A program made the position numbers and the translations under genes. From Burkholderia pyrrocinia (GTDB lineage Bacteria > Pseudomonadota > Gammaproteobacteria > Burkholderiales > Burkholderiaceae): a stretch of 64,000 bases of DNA. Below, in pieces: positions 16,896 through 25,204 of this stretch (within the stretch, counting starts at the first letter, position 1; each line of letters opens with the position of its first letter). The notes below the pieces were generated by a model. It had not been told where the DNA came from and ran no database searches. It was given only the letters and a program-made list of their open reading frames with translations. The stretch covers positions 1,054,001 through 1,118,000 of the forward strand of contig NZ_CP070977.1 of assembly GCF_018417535.1 (NCBI RefSeq), in the 5' to 3' direction.

Positions 16896-18059
16896 ATGAA
16901 ACCGACTCACCCGGCCGCCCCCGTATTCGTGTTCATCCACGGGTTCCTCGACGGCGCCGCTGTATGGGACGACGTCGTCCGGCAGCTTGGCGACCGCTCC
17001 GCCGACGCGCTGCGCGTCGATCTGCCGGGGATGGGGGCACGCGCAAGCGAACCGGGCCCGTACAGCCTCGACCGTTTCGCGGTCGACGTCACGACCCGGG
17101 TACACGCACTGTCGCGTCCGGTCGTGCTCGTCGGGCACAGCATGGGCGCGCAGATCGCCGAACTCGTCGCGGCACGGCTCGACGATCAGGTGCGTGGCCT
17201 CGTGCTGCTGACGCCGGTGCCGCTGCGCGGCGCCGGCCTGCCTGCCGACGTGATGCACGCGTTCCACGCCATCGGCGGCGATCCTGCCGCGCAGCGCGCG
17301 CTGCGGCGCAGCCAGTCGGTCAGCCTCGACGACGCGAAGCTCGAACATCTCGGCCGGCTCGGCGACCGGGTGGCACCCGAAGCAGTCGGCGTGTTCGCCG
17401 ATCTGTGGAACGACGGCCATCCGTCGGGCGCCGAGCCCGCCCGCTATCGCGGCCCGGTGCTGATCGTGCGCGGCGACGGCGATGCGTTCGTCAATGCCGA
17501 ACTGATCGCGTCGAGCGTGGCACCGCGCTTTGAAGCGCCCGCTGTCGTATCGATCGAACGCTCGGGCCACTGGCCGCACGTCGAGCAAGCGGCGGCGGTC
17601 GTGCGTGCGCTCCGATCGTTCGTCGCGAACGTCGAGTCGGTACCGGATACGCCCGTCGCGCCGCAAGGATGGACGCGCGCATTCGCGCAGAAATCCGCGG
17701 ACACGTTCGCCGACGCGTTCGCGCCGAACGTCGTGCTCGAAGCCAGCGTGCTCGCGAAGCCGGTCATCGGCATCGAACAGGTGAAAACCGTCATGACGAC
17801 GGCGAGCAAGATCTACGAGGCGCTCGCCTTCACGCATGAAGCGCGCAAGGACGCGCGCGATTATCTCGAATGGGAAGTCCAGGCCTTCGGTGGCGAACTG
17901 ATGCGCGGGATCACCGTGCTGACGAAGGATGCCGACGGCAAGATCGTTCACGTGGCGATCCACCACCGCCCGCTCGGCGGCGCACTCAAATTCTCGGCCG
18001 AACTCGCTCGCCGTTTGCACGGGCAGATCGACGCGAGCTATTTCTATTCCGGCGCGTGA
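16896..18059 (+). CDS. Alpha/beta hydrolase fused to a SnoaL/NTF2-like domain
   Basis: 387 residues in two parts. Residues 1-250 are an alpha/beta hydrolase: oxyanion-region HGF (15-17), nucleophile Ser82 in GHSMG, acid Asp in VRGDGDAF, catalytic His in SGHWPHVEQ. Residues about 262-387 (WTRAFAQKSADTFADAFAPNV to HGQIDASYFYSG) resemble a nuclear-transport-factor-2/SnoaL-like small-molecule domain. The ATG follows AGGAGACAAGC. The fusion suggests two consecutive steps or a substrate-holding domain in the pathway; the reaction is not known. Confidence 0.82.
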   Translation: MKPTHPAAPVFVFIHGFLDGAAVWDDVVRQLGDRSADALRVDLPGMGARASEPGPYSLDRFAVDVTTRVHALSRPVVLVGHSMGAQIAELVAARLDDQVRGLVLLTPVPLRGAGLPADVMHAFHAIGGDPAAQRALRRSQSVSLDDAKLEHLGRLGDRVAPEAVGVFADLWNDGHPSGAEPARYRGPVLIVRGDGDAFVNAELIASSVAPRFEAPAVVSIERSGHWPHVEQAAAVVRALRSFVANVESVPDTPVAPQGWTRAFAQKSADTFADAFAPNVVLEASVLAKPVIGIEQVKTVMTTASKIYEALAFTHEARKDARDYLEWEVQAFGGELMRGITVLTKDADGKIVHVAIHHRPLGGALKFSAELARRLHGQIDASYFYSGA

Positions 18060-18084
18060 CACGCGCCCATCCAGGAGATCGAAA

Positions 18085-18978
18085 ATGATCAATCGCACCG
18101 ACGTAGCGTTCGAAGTCGACGGTGGCATCAAGTTGCGCGGCTGGCTGTTCGTTCCGCCCGGCGCGGGCCCGCACCCGGCGATCACGATGGCGCACGGTTA
18201 TGCCGGCGTGAAGGAACACGGGCTCGAACCGTTCGCGCGCGCGTTCGCCGAGGCCGGCTTCGTCGTGCTGCTGCACGACCATCGGGGCTTCGGTGCCAGC
18301 GAGGGCTTGCCGCGTCACGACATCGACCCGTGGCGCCAGATCGCGGATTGGCGACGCGCGATCAGCTTCCTCGAAAGCCTCGATTTCGTCGATGCCGCGC
18401 GTATCGGCCTGTGGGGCACGAGCTATGCGGGCGGCCACGCGATCGTGCTCGGCGCGACCGACCGGCGGCTGCGCTGCGTCGTGGCCCAGGTGCCGACCAT
18501 CAGCGGCTACGAACAGGGGCTGCGCCGCATTCCGCCGGACCAGGTCGCCGCGATCGAGGAAGCCTTCTCCGCCGACGACCGCGCGCAACTGTGCGGCGAA
18601 CCGCCGCGTCGCCAGGCCGTCGTCAGCGCCGATCCGGCAGTTCCAGCCTCGTACCGCGCGAAGGATGCGATCGACTTCTATCTGCAGCCGCTGCCGGACG
18701 GCGTGTGGGAAAACGACGTGACGGTGCGCTCGACGCGCGCTGCCCGCATGTACGAACCCGGGCAGTGGGTCGCACGCGTATCGCCGACGCCGCTGCTGAT
18801 GGTCGTCGCGACGCGCGATGCGATCACGTTGACCGACCTCGAGCTGGCAGCCTACGAACGCGCGTTGCAGCCGAAGCAGCTCGTGACGATCGAAGGCGGC
18901 CATTTCGACCCGTACCTGTCGCAATTCAAGCATTCCAGTGCAGCCGCGATCGCGTGGTTCCGCCAGCACCTCGGCTAA
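18085..18978 (+). CDS. Alpha/beta hydrolase (dienelactone hydrolase/esterase-like)
   Basis: 297 residues. Motifs: MAHGYAGVKEHGLEPFARAFAEAG, HDHRGFGASEG, nucleophile Ser113 in WGTSYAGGHA (a GxSxA variant), acid in VVATRDAIT, and catalytic His in EGGHFDPYLS. The ATG is preceded by AGGAGATCGAAA and lies 25 bases after the fused hydrolase. A second hydrolase in the same operon suggests that both an ester/lactone and a carbon-carbon or thioester bond are cut. Confidence 0.85.
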   Translation: MINRTDVAFEVDGGIKLRGWLFVPPGAGPHPAITMAHGYAGVKEHGLEPFARAFAEAGFVVLLHDHRGFGASEGLPRHDIDPWRQIADWRRAISFLESLDFVDAARIGLWGTSYAGGHAIVLGATDRRLRCVVAQVPTISGYEQGLRRIPPDQVAAIEEAFSADDRAQLCGEPPRRQAVVSADPAVPASYRAKDAIDFYLQPLPDGVWENDVTVRSTRAARMYEPGQWVARVSPTPLLMVVATRDAITLTDLELAAYERALQPKQLVTIEGGHFDPYLSQFKHSSAAAIAWFRQHLG

Positions 18979-19007
18979 CGTTCAGACTCGTATTCAAGGA
19001 CCTCCCC

Positions 19008-19796
19008 ATGCCCCATCTCACTGTCAGCTTCGACGACGGACTCGCGACGATCGTCCTCGACCGCCCTCCCCAGAACCGCATCGACGACCGGATGATCGAC
19101 GAACTCGCCGACGCCGTCACCGCGATCGAGCGCAGCGACGCGCGCGCGGTGCTGGTGCGCAGCGAAGGCGAAAACTTCTCGTTCGGCGGCGACATCATGA
19201 CCTGGCCGGACGCGAGCCAGCGCGAACTGCGCGCCCGCTTCGAGCATTACATGGCCGTATTCAACCGCTTCGAGAACCTGTCGATGCCGGTCGTTGCGGC
19301 GGTTCAGGGTTTGTGTTTCGGCGGCGGATTCGAGCTCGCATTGCGGGCCGACGTGATCTTCGCGGCCGAATCCTCGACGTTCGGGCACCCGGAGCAGACG
19401 CTCGGGATCGTCACCATCCTCGGCGGCATCTACCGTGTCGCGGCACGCGTGGGGCATGCACGCGCGTCCGAGTGGGCGCTGACGTCCGAAAAGGTTGCCG
19501 CGACGACGATGGAGCGCTTCGGGATCGTGAATCGCGTGGTTGCCGATACGGACCTCCTGAAGGAAGCGTCCGCGTTCGCCCGCAAGATCGCCGCTGGCCC
19601 CACACGTGCCTACGCCGCGCACAAGGCGCTGTTGCACACCTGGGCGAACGGCGGGGTTTCGGCGGCGGACGAAGCGATGTTCGACATCGCGATGCCGCTG
19701 TTCGAAACCGACGACGCGCGACGTGGCATCCGCTCGGCCGTCAACGCGCTCAACGAAGGCCGACCGCGCCCGGCGATGGATTTCCACGGGTGCTAG
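19008..19796 (+). CDS. Enoyl-CoA hydratase/isomerase family protein
   Basis: 262 residues, crotonase fold. CoA/oxyanion features: the SFGGDIMTWPD stretch (aligned with the A-G-x-D-[IL] oxyanion motif) and the second glycine-rich turn QGLCFGGGFELALRADVIFA, followed by FGHPEQTLGIVTILGG, where a Glu corresponds to one catalytic position of hydratases. The ATG is at 19008, after AAGGACC. The role is probably hydration, isomerisation or retro-Claisen cleavage of a CoA ester made by the cluster. Confidence 0.88.
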   Translation: MPHLTVSFDDGLATIVLDRPPQNRIDDRMIDELADAVTAIERSDARAVLVRSEGENFSFGGDIMTWPDASQRELRARFEHYMAVFNRFENLSMPVVAAVQGLCFGGGFELALRADVIFAAESSTFGHPEQTLGIVTILGGIYRVAARVGHARASEWALTSEKVAATTMERFGIVNRVVADTDLLKEASAFARKIAAGPTRAYAAHKALLHTWANGGVSAADEAMFDIAMPLFETDDARRGIRSAVNALNEGRPRPAMDFHGC

Positions 19797-19854
19797 CGGG
19801 TCGCAGCCGGATTGCGGTTTAATGGCGACTCCACCCCCGACTGGAGTCGCGCAC

Positions 19855-20766
19855 ATGGACCGCATTGCTGCGATGAATGCATTCGTCCGCGTCGTGGAAG
19901 CCGGAACCTTCACGAAAGCGGCCGATACGCTCGACATGCCGAATGCGACGTTGACGCGGTTGATCCAGAAGCTCGAGGAAGACCTGCAGGTTCGCTTGCT
20001 GCATCGCACCACGCGATCGGTGACGGTCACCCCGGAAGGGGCGATCTACTACGAGCGCGTCGTGCGGCTGCTCGCCGATCTCGCGGAAATCGAATCGTCG
20101 ACGACCCATGCGCGCGCGAAGCCGTCCGGCAAGATTCGCGTGGATACCGCCGCGGCGATCGGCACGCTCGTCCTCGTGCCCGCGCTCGCGGAATTCTATG
20201 ACGCATACCCCGACGTCGAGATCGAACTCGATATCGGCAACAAGCGTACCGACCTGATCGCCGAAGGCGTCGATTGCGCGATACGCGCGGGCGAAGTCGA
20301 CGAGCAGTCGCTGGTCGCGCGGCAGATCGGCAGCTTCGGCTTCACGACCTGCGCGACGCCCGCGTTCCTCGACGCGCACGGCACGCCGGCGTCGCCGGAT
20401 ACGTTGCGCGATTTCCCGACTGTCGGCATGATCCCGTCGCGCGGCGGCCGCGCGCTGCCGTTCCAGTTTTCGCACGACGGCAAACGAAGCGATCTCGCGC
20501 TCGATCATCGTCTCGTCGTGAACGATACGAACGCCTACCTTGCCGCGGGCCACGCGAACCTCGGCATCATCCAGGCGCCGTCCTATTCGGTTCGCCATGC
20601 CATCGCCGCCGGCACGCTCGTGCCGATCCTCGAGGACTGGACGCCCCACCCCAACCCGGTCTGCGTGATCTACGCGCCCAACCGCTACCTGAGCGCGAAA
20701 GTGCGCGTGTTCATCGACTGGGTTATCGCACTGTTCGAGCGCGACGAGCACCTCAGGCGCCGCTGA
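19855..20766 (+). CDS. LysR-family transcriptional regulator
   Basis: 303 residues. The N-terminal LysR helix-turn-helix is MDRIAAMNAFVRVVEAGTFTKAADTLDMPNATLTRLIQKLEEDLQVRLLHRTTRSVTVTPEG (about 1-62), then an effector domain ending FIDWVIALFERDEHLRRR. It sits 58 bases downstream of, and in the same direction as, the catabolic cluster, rather than divergent, so it may be co-transcribed with its probable targets. It converges with chaC. Confidence 0.88.
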   Translation: MDRIAAMNAFVRVVEAGTFTKAADTLDMPNATLTRLIQKLEEDLQVRLLHRTTRSVTVTPEGAIYYERVVRLLADLAEIESSTTHARAKPSGKIRVDTAAAIGTLVLVPALAEFYDAYPDVEIELDIGNKRTDLIAEGVDCAIRAGEVDEQSLVARQIGSFGFTTCATPAFLDAHGTPASPDTLRDFPTVGMIPSRGGRALPFQFSHDGKRSDLALDHRLVVNDTNAYLAAGHANLGIIQAPSYSVRHAIAAGTLVPILEDWTPHPNPVCVIYAPNRYLSAKVRVFIDWVIALFERDEHLRRR

Positions 20767-20861
20767 TGCCGGGTCTGACCGAGCGGATTGGCCGCGACAG
20801 GCGCGCGTCCGTCTGATGCACCGACCGCCGAAATTCGCATGCAGTCCGCAAACGCGGGAGA

Positions 20862-21575
20862 TCAACCGTTCGCGGATTCGGCTTCGTCCGCGCTGCGTAT
20901 CTCGCGCCGAAGCCGTTCGATGCCGGCGTCACGGAGACCGAGGCGCGTCAACGCCTGCACGGTCGAGTCGAAGTAATCGCGCGACGTGCCGAGCGGGCCG
21001 CGGCCGGTGCGGATCAGGTGCGCGACGCGGTCGAGCGTGGTTCCGCCAAGGTAACGGTCGTGCGACCGGTTGACGACGAAGGTCAGCGCGCGGATCGATT
21101 GGTCGTCGACCTTCGCCGTGATCCATCGCGGTTCGTACGAATCGGCGAGCATTTCGCGTCGCCACAGCAGGCGCAATTCGGATTCGACCTTGGTGGCGTC
21201 GATCCGGTACAGCACGCCATCGCACCTGCCGCCGCGGTCGAGCGCGAGCATCGCGCCCGGCTGCTCGGGCGTGCCGCGCGCGATGACGAGCCGCAGGCAG
21301 AACGCCCGGTGCCAGCCGTCGACGCGCGCAACCGACGAACCGGCGACATCGAGCGCCGGATTCCACATCAACGAACCGTACGCGAATACGTGCAGGTCGC
21401 GCCCGGATGCGTGGCGGTCGAGCGTGGCCCGCAACGTGCGTTCGAGTTCCGCATCGCTTCGCACCGTCATGCCGGCCGGCGGGTCGGCGCGCAGCGCCTG
21501 CAGCAGCGTGCCTCGCGCCAGGCGCTCGCGCGTCATTTCGTAGATTGAGTCGGTGGTGCGTCGATCGTCGGACAT
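20862..21575 (-). CDS. ChaC-like gamma-glutamylcyclotransferase
   Basis: 237 residues. The substrate-binding loop of the cyclotransferase fold is LHVFAYGSLMWNP (about 60-73), followed by RAFCLRLVIARGTPEQPGAMLALDRGG, the family's second landmark. ChaC enzymes cleave glutathione to 5-oxoproline and Cys-Gly in the cytoplasm. Start as the ATG opening MSDDRRTTDSIYEM. Stands alone between a convergent LysR gene and a 293-bp divergent promoter region containing a palindrome. Confidence 0.88.
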   Translation of the reverse strand: MSDDRRTTDSIYEMTRERLARGTLLQALRADPPAGMTVRSDAELERTLRATLDRHASGRDLHVFAYGSLMWNPALDVAGSSVARVDGWHRAFCLRLVIARGTPEQPGAMLALDRGGRCDGVLYRIDATKVESELRLLWRREMLADSYEPRWITAKVDDQSIRALTFVVNRSHDRYLGGTTLDRVAHLIRTGRGPLGTSRDYFDSTVQALTRLGLRDAGIERLRREIRSADEAESANG

Positions 21576-21749
21576 GGCCGGAGGCGATTGCGCGTCGTGA
21601 TGGTGAGACGACTGTATGTCGCGCTGCCGTCACGAGGAAGCCGGGGGCAAACAATGCGCTTTTGTCGCGAATGAAAAAGCGGACGTGATGCGGCCAATGC
21701 GTCACCAGCAGCCCTTCTCGTCGGACGGCACGATTGCTCAGGCATTTTT

Positions 21750-21763
21750 GTTCCAGCTGGAAC
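21750..21763. promoter_or_regulatory. 14-bp perfect palindrome upstream of a DUF4148 gene
   Basis: GTTCCAGCTGGAAC lies in the region between chaC (start 21575) and the DUF4148 gene (start 21869), next to a T-rich run. It is a perfect dyad and a plausible operator or promoter element; which gene it serves is unknown. Confidence 0.35.
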
Positions 21764-21868
21764 GTTGAATTGGCGCGGCGGGTATTTATCGCGATGTCGT
21801 CCGGTCCTAAGCTCCACTCAACGACTGAAACAAAGGTCGCTTCGCTCAATCTTCCGGAGGTGGTCATC

Positions 21869-22156
21869 ATGAAATCGCTGATTCGCACGCTCGTCGTTGC
21901 AACCGCACTCGCTGCGCCCGCAATCGCTTTCGCGCAGGAAACCCAGCCGCTGACGCGCGCGCAGGTTCGCAACGAACTCATCGAGCTCGAGCAAGCCGGC
22001 TACGACCCGATGGACTACGACTCCGCGAAAAGCCTGCAGGCCGCCGAAGCGAAAATTGCGCGCCGGCACGAACTCGACGCACAGGCGGGATCCGGCAGCA
22101 AGCAGGTCATGTCGCAGGCCGACGCGCATTCGCCGCTGAACGTCACGCGGAAATGA
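21869..22156 (+). CDS. DUF4148 domain-containing exported protein
   Basis: 95 residues. A clear signal peptide (MKSLIRTLVVATALAAPAIAFAQ) is followed by the DUF4148 core LTRAQVRNELIELEQAGYDPMDYDS, a small domain common in Burkholderiaceae with no known function. A strong GGAGG lies 9 bases before the ATG. The tail differs from the two paralogues at 42.6 and 43.0 kb, which end in a shared RTAERSIYFGH. Probably periplasmic. Confidence 0.88.
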   Translation: MKSLIRTLVVATALAAPAIAFAQETQPLTRAQVRNELIELEQAGYDPMDYDSAKSLQAAEAKIARRHELDAQAGSGSKQVMSQADAHSPLNVTRK

Positions 22157-22248
22157 CGGCTCCCCGTGCACCATTGACGCGGCGTCTCTCGCGGTCGAGC
22201 CCGGACGCAACGAACGTCGCGCTTTTGGGTGCAACGCGTTGGAAGCAG

Positions 22249-22264
22249 TCGGCGCTTGCGCCGA
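22249..22264. terminator. Short hairpin between convergent DUF4148 and kinase genes
   Basis: TCGGCG-cttg-CGCCGA, six perfect pairs, lies in the 154-bp gap where a rightward gene and the leftward two-component operon meet. No T-run on either side, so termination is only a possibility. Confidence 0.25.
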
Positions 22265-22310
22265 TTGCGAGATCCGGTCTCGAGATGTCGTGGTTCTTGC
22301 CGAGCCCACG

Positions 22311-23696
22311 CTAGCGCTCCCAGCGCTCCGGCTCCAGCCATATCGGGAACGACAGGATCACCGCCAGTCCGCGCCCCTCGATACCGGCCGCCACCTCGAC
22401 CGCCCCGCCGTGAGACTCGGCGATTCGCGCGACAAGCGACAGGCCGATGCCGCTTCCCGGCTGCACCGTACCCGGTACCCGGTAAAAGCGTTCGAAGATC
22501 CGCGCACGCTCGTCGACCGGCACGCCCGGTCCGTCGTCCGCGATACGCAGCCTGACCCACGCCCCGTCCGCGTCGGCAGGGCTGTCGCACGTAATCTCGA
22601 CCCGCCCGCCTTCACGGCCGTAACGCAGTGCATTGTCGATCAGGTTACGTACCGCAATCGCGATCTCGTCCAGATCGCCCCAGACGCACACCGGTTCGAC
22701 CGCGACCCGCACCGTCTGTCGGCGTGCATGCGCCGCCGCGTCGAAGTCGCTGGCGATCAGCGCAACGAGCCGCGACAGGTCCACCGGCCCATGCTGTTCG
22801 GCGCGCGACCCCGCATCCAGCCGCGCCAGTTCGAGCAACTGCCCGGATAGCCGCGCGCTGCGCTCGACGCCCGTTGCCAGCCGACGCAGTGCTTCGTCCT
22901 TGTCCGCCAGACTGTCCGCCCGCAATGCCACTTCCGCCTGGGCCGACAACGCCGCAAGCGGAAGGCGCAACTCATGCGCCGCATCGCCGATGAAACGGCG
23001 CTCGGTGTCGACGGCCTGACTCAGTCGCGCGAGCAGACGATTGAACGACTCGACGAGCGGCCGGAGCTCGCGCGGCAGCGTCGTCAGCGGCAACGGCGAG
23101 AAATCGAATGCCGCCTTCCGCTGGATCGCCCGCTGAACGTCGCGCACCGGCCCGAACGACCAGCGGATCACCCACCAGATCACGACGCCCAGCATCCCGA
23201 GCATCACCGTCGTATTGAACAGGCCGAGCTGCAGCGCATTGTTCGCCTTCTCCTGCCAGGTCGTGGCCGGCCCGCCCGTCTGAACGCGAATCCGGCGCGC
23301 CGGGTCCGACAGCGAGTAGACCCGCCAGGTTTCGTCGTGCGCGTTGCCACGCCCGGTGCTCACACCGTATCCGTCCTGCGGGTCGGCTTTGAGCGCCGGC
23401 CCCGGCGCATCCGCGCTGTGCATCACGTTGCGGCCATCGACCCAGATCTGGAACGCGACGTCGTATTTGCCATACGCGGTTTTCGGCAACACCGCCTGGG
23501 CGCTCGCTTCGGGCAGGCGATCGATCGCATCGGGCAACGACAGCAGCAGCAGTTGCGCGGCGCCCTCGAGCATGCCGTCGCGCCAGCCGCGCTGTTCGCG
23601 CCACAGGCCGATGCCGAGAAACGCACCCCAACTCGCCCAGAACACGACGACCGTCGCCATCACGGTCGCGAGCAGGCGCAGGCGTAGCGACTTCAT
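22311..23696 (-). CDS. Sensor histidine kinase (QseC/PmrB type)
   Basis: 461 residues. Two membrane helices (about 8-31 and 159-179) flank a 130-residue periplasmic sensor region. After a HAMP-like segment comes the dimerisation box FIGDAAHELRLPLAAL with phosphoacceptor His241, then N-box RNLIDNALRYG, G1-box IADDGPGVP and G2-box GSGIGLSLV. Its start overlaps the stop of the response regulator gene as ATGA, so the two are translationally coupled. The signal is not deducible; QseC/PmrB relatives sense metals, pH or cationic peptides. Confidence 0.9.
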   Translation of the reverse strand: MKSLRLRLLATVMATVVVFWASWGAFLGIGLWREQRGWRDGMLEGAAQLLLLSLPDAIDRLPEASAQAVLPKTAYGKYDVAFQIWVDGRNVMHSADAPGPALKADPQDGYGVSTGRGNAHDETWRVYSLSDPARRIRVQTGGPATTWQEKANNALQLGLFNTTVMLGMLGVVIWWVIRWSFGPVRDVQRAIQRKAAFDFSPLPLTTLPRELRPLVESFNRLLARLSQAVDTERRFIGDAAHELRLPLAALSAQAEVALRADSLADKDEALRRLATGVERSARLSGQLLELARLDAGSRAEQHGPVDLSRLVALIASDFDAAAHARRQTVRVAVEPVCVWGDLDEIAIAVRNLIDNALRYGREGGRVEITCDSPADADGAWVRLRIADDGPGVPVDERARIFERFYRVPGTVQPGSGIGLSLVARIAESHGGAVEVAAGIEGRGLAVILSFPIWLEPERWER

Positions 23697-24358
23697 GCCG
23701 TGCCCTCCCCGACGCGATAGCCGAAGCCATGCACTGTCACGATCAGTTCGTCGCCGAGCTTGCGGCGAAGTTGATGGATGTACACCGCGATCGTGTTGCT
23801 TTCGATGGCGCCGTCGTTGCCGTACACGCGCTCTTCAAGCTGCGTGCGCGTGACGACTCGCCCTTGCCGCTCCATCAGCGCGAGCAGCGTCCGGTACTCG
23901 TGAATGCTGAGCGCGACGGGTTCGCCGGCTCGCGTGACTTCCTTTCGAGCCGGATCGACGTGAACATCGCGGTAGATCAACCGCTCCGACACGCGGCCCT
24001 GGCTGCGGCGCGTCAGCGCGCGAAGCCGCGCATAGAGCTCCTCCAGCTGGAACGGCTTCACGAGATAGTCGTCGGCGCCTGCGTCGAGGCCACGGATGCG
24101 GTCGCTCAACTGATCGCGAGCGGTCACGATCAACACCGGCGTCGGGTCGTAGTTCGCGCGCATCGCGGCGAGCAGCGTGAAGCCGGACGCGCCCGGCAAC
24201 TGCAGGTCGAGCAGCACCGCGTCGTAGTCGTGACCGACGAGCGCAAGCCGCGCGGCCGGCACGTCGGCCGACCAATCCGCGCGCCAGCCGTTCTGCACAA
24301 GGCCGGCACGAACGGCATCGGCCAGCATGACATCGTCTTCTACCAACAGGATATGCAT
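23693..24358 (-). CDS. OmpR/PhoB-type response regulator (QseB/PmrA-like)
   Basis: 221 residues. Receiver domain 1-120 with acidic pocket Glu7-Asp8-Asp9, phosphoacceptor Asp51 (AVLLDLQLPGASG) and Lys in DYLVKPF; winged-helix DNA-binding domain about 128-218 ending TVHGFGYRVGEG. The frame extends upstream but ATG 24358 gives the canonical MHILLVEDD start. A PmrA/QseB-like direct repeat lies 47 bases upstream, suggesting autoregulation, and the same intergenic region leads into the lipid-gene operon on the other strand. Confidence 0.92.
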   Translation of the reverse strand: MHILLVEDDVMLADAVRAGLVQNGWRADWSADVPAARLALVGHDYDAVLLDLQLPGASGFTLLAAMRANYDPTPVLIVTARDQLSDRIRGLDAGADDYLVKPFQLEELYARLRALTRRSQGRVSERLIYRDVHVDPARKEVTRAGEPVALSIHEYRTLLALMERQGRVVTRTQLEERVYGNDGAIESNTIAVYIHQLRRKLGDELIVTVHGFGYRVGEGTA

Positions 24359-24404
24359 CGGTTTCGCTCCTCGAATGGCGAGGTCACCAGCCTGACGGAC
24401 CGCG

Positions 24405-24421
24405 ATTAAAAACTTCTTAAA
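24405..24421 (-). promoter_or_regulatory. PmrA/QseB-like response-regulator box
   Basis: On the minus strand TTTAAG-aagtt-TTTAAT: two near-identical hexamers spaced by five bases, matching the direct-repeat style of PmrA/QseB binding boxes as I recall them. It lies 47 bp upstream of the response-regulator start and on the other side about 210 bp upstream of the first lipid gene, in an AT-rich island. Confidence 0.5.
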
Positions 24422-24633
24422 GCCAGGGGGCCACGATGCGTGTCGATCGCCGCATTGCCGGTGCAATGCATCTGGCGCTTTCTCGAGAGGCCCGCCATGA
24501 CCGTGTTATGTCCTTCGATTCCGTTGCTGCGATGCAATGCGGCACGGCGCTCCACCTTCGCGCCGTCCCGGTGCGGGCCATTCTGGCACGGAAGGCCGCG
24601 CGCGTTGCGCGCCTGCCGCGCGGGAGCGGCGCG

Positions 24634-25161
24634 ATGAACCAATTCGCCACGCTCGTCCCGTTCGGCCTCGCGCTCAGCCTGGCCGGCGCCAACAGCATCG
24701 CCTGCCTCATTGGCCTGTCCCTGATCGAACGGCTGATCCCCGTGCTGCCGTCCCACGTGCTCCTCACGATGATCGGCGTCGCCGGCGCGCAAGGGGCGTG
24801 GACACTTCCGGAAGCGATCGTCGTCACGGCGCTCGGCAGCTTCGCAGGCTGCCTGTTTCATTACGCGCTCGGCAATCTGTGGCCGGACGACCGCGCGCTG
24901 GCCCTGCTGCGCCGCGTCGCGCCCCTGGGCAGGCTGCAGCCCGCAAGAATGGACGCGCTGATCGACGGAATCCGCGCGCGGCCCACGCGGCTCGCACTCT
25001 GGTCGCAACTGGTGCCGTTCGTGCGGCTCGTGGCACCGGCGCTCGCCGGATTGCTGGAAGCGAGTTTCGCGCGTTTCGCGTCGGGTGCCGCGGCCGGCAT
25101 CGCGCTATGGAACACGCTGTTCATCACGGCCGGCTATCTGGCCGCGCAAGCGGCCGTCTAG
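24634..25161 (+). CDS. DedA/VTT-like inner-membrane protein
   Basis: 175 residues with four to five hydrophobic segments. The pattern IERLIPVLPSHVLLTMIGVAG (re-entrant loop with prolines), ALGSFAGCLFHYALGN, and RLALWSQLVPFVRLVAPALAGLLEASFARF resembles the DedA/VTT family of membrane proteins involved in lipid flipping. The frame is open to 24436, but the later ATG 24634, after GGGAGCGGCGCG, gives a sensible first helix. It is followed by a lipid methyltransferase-like gene and an acyltransferase on the same strand. The family call is by pattern, moderately sure. Confidence 0.65.
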   Translation: MNQFATLVPFGLALSLAGANSIACLIGLSLIERLIPVLPSHVLLTMIGVAGAQGAWTLPEAIVVTALGSFAGCLFHYALGNLWPDDRALALLRRVAPLGRLQPARMDALIDGIRARPTRLALWSQLVPFVRLVAPALAGLLEASFARFASGAAAGIALWNTLFITAGYLAAQAAV

Positions 25162-25204
25162 CCGGACATGTCATTGACCGATCGATTCCGCCAGGAGCCT
25201 GTCG

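Noticed and set aside
24436-24633. N-terminal extension of the VTT protein
   Set aside because: Adds a basic, non-membrane stretch; the ATG at 24634 has a better ribosome binding site and first helix.
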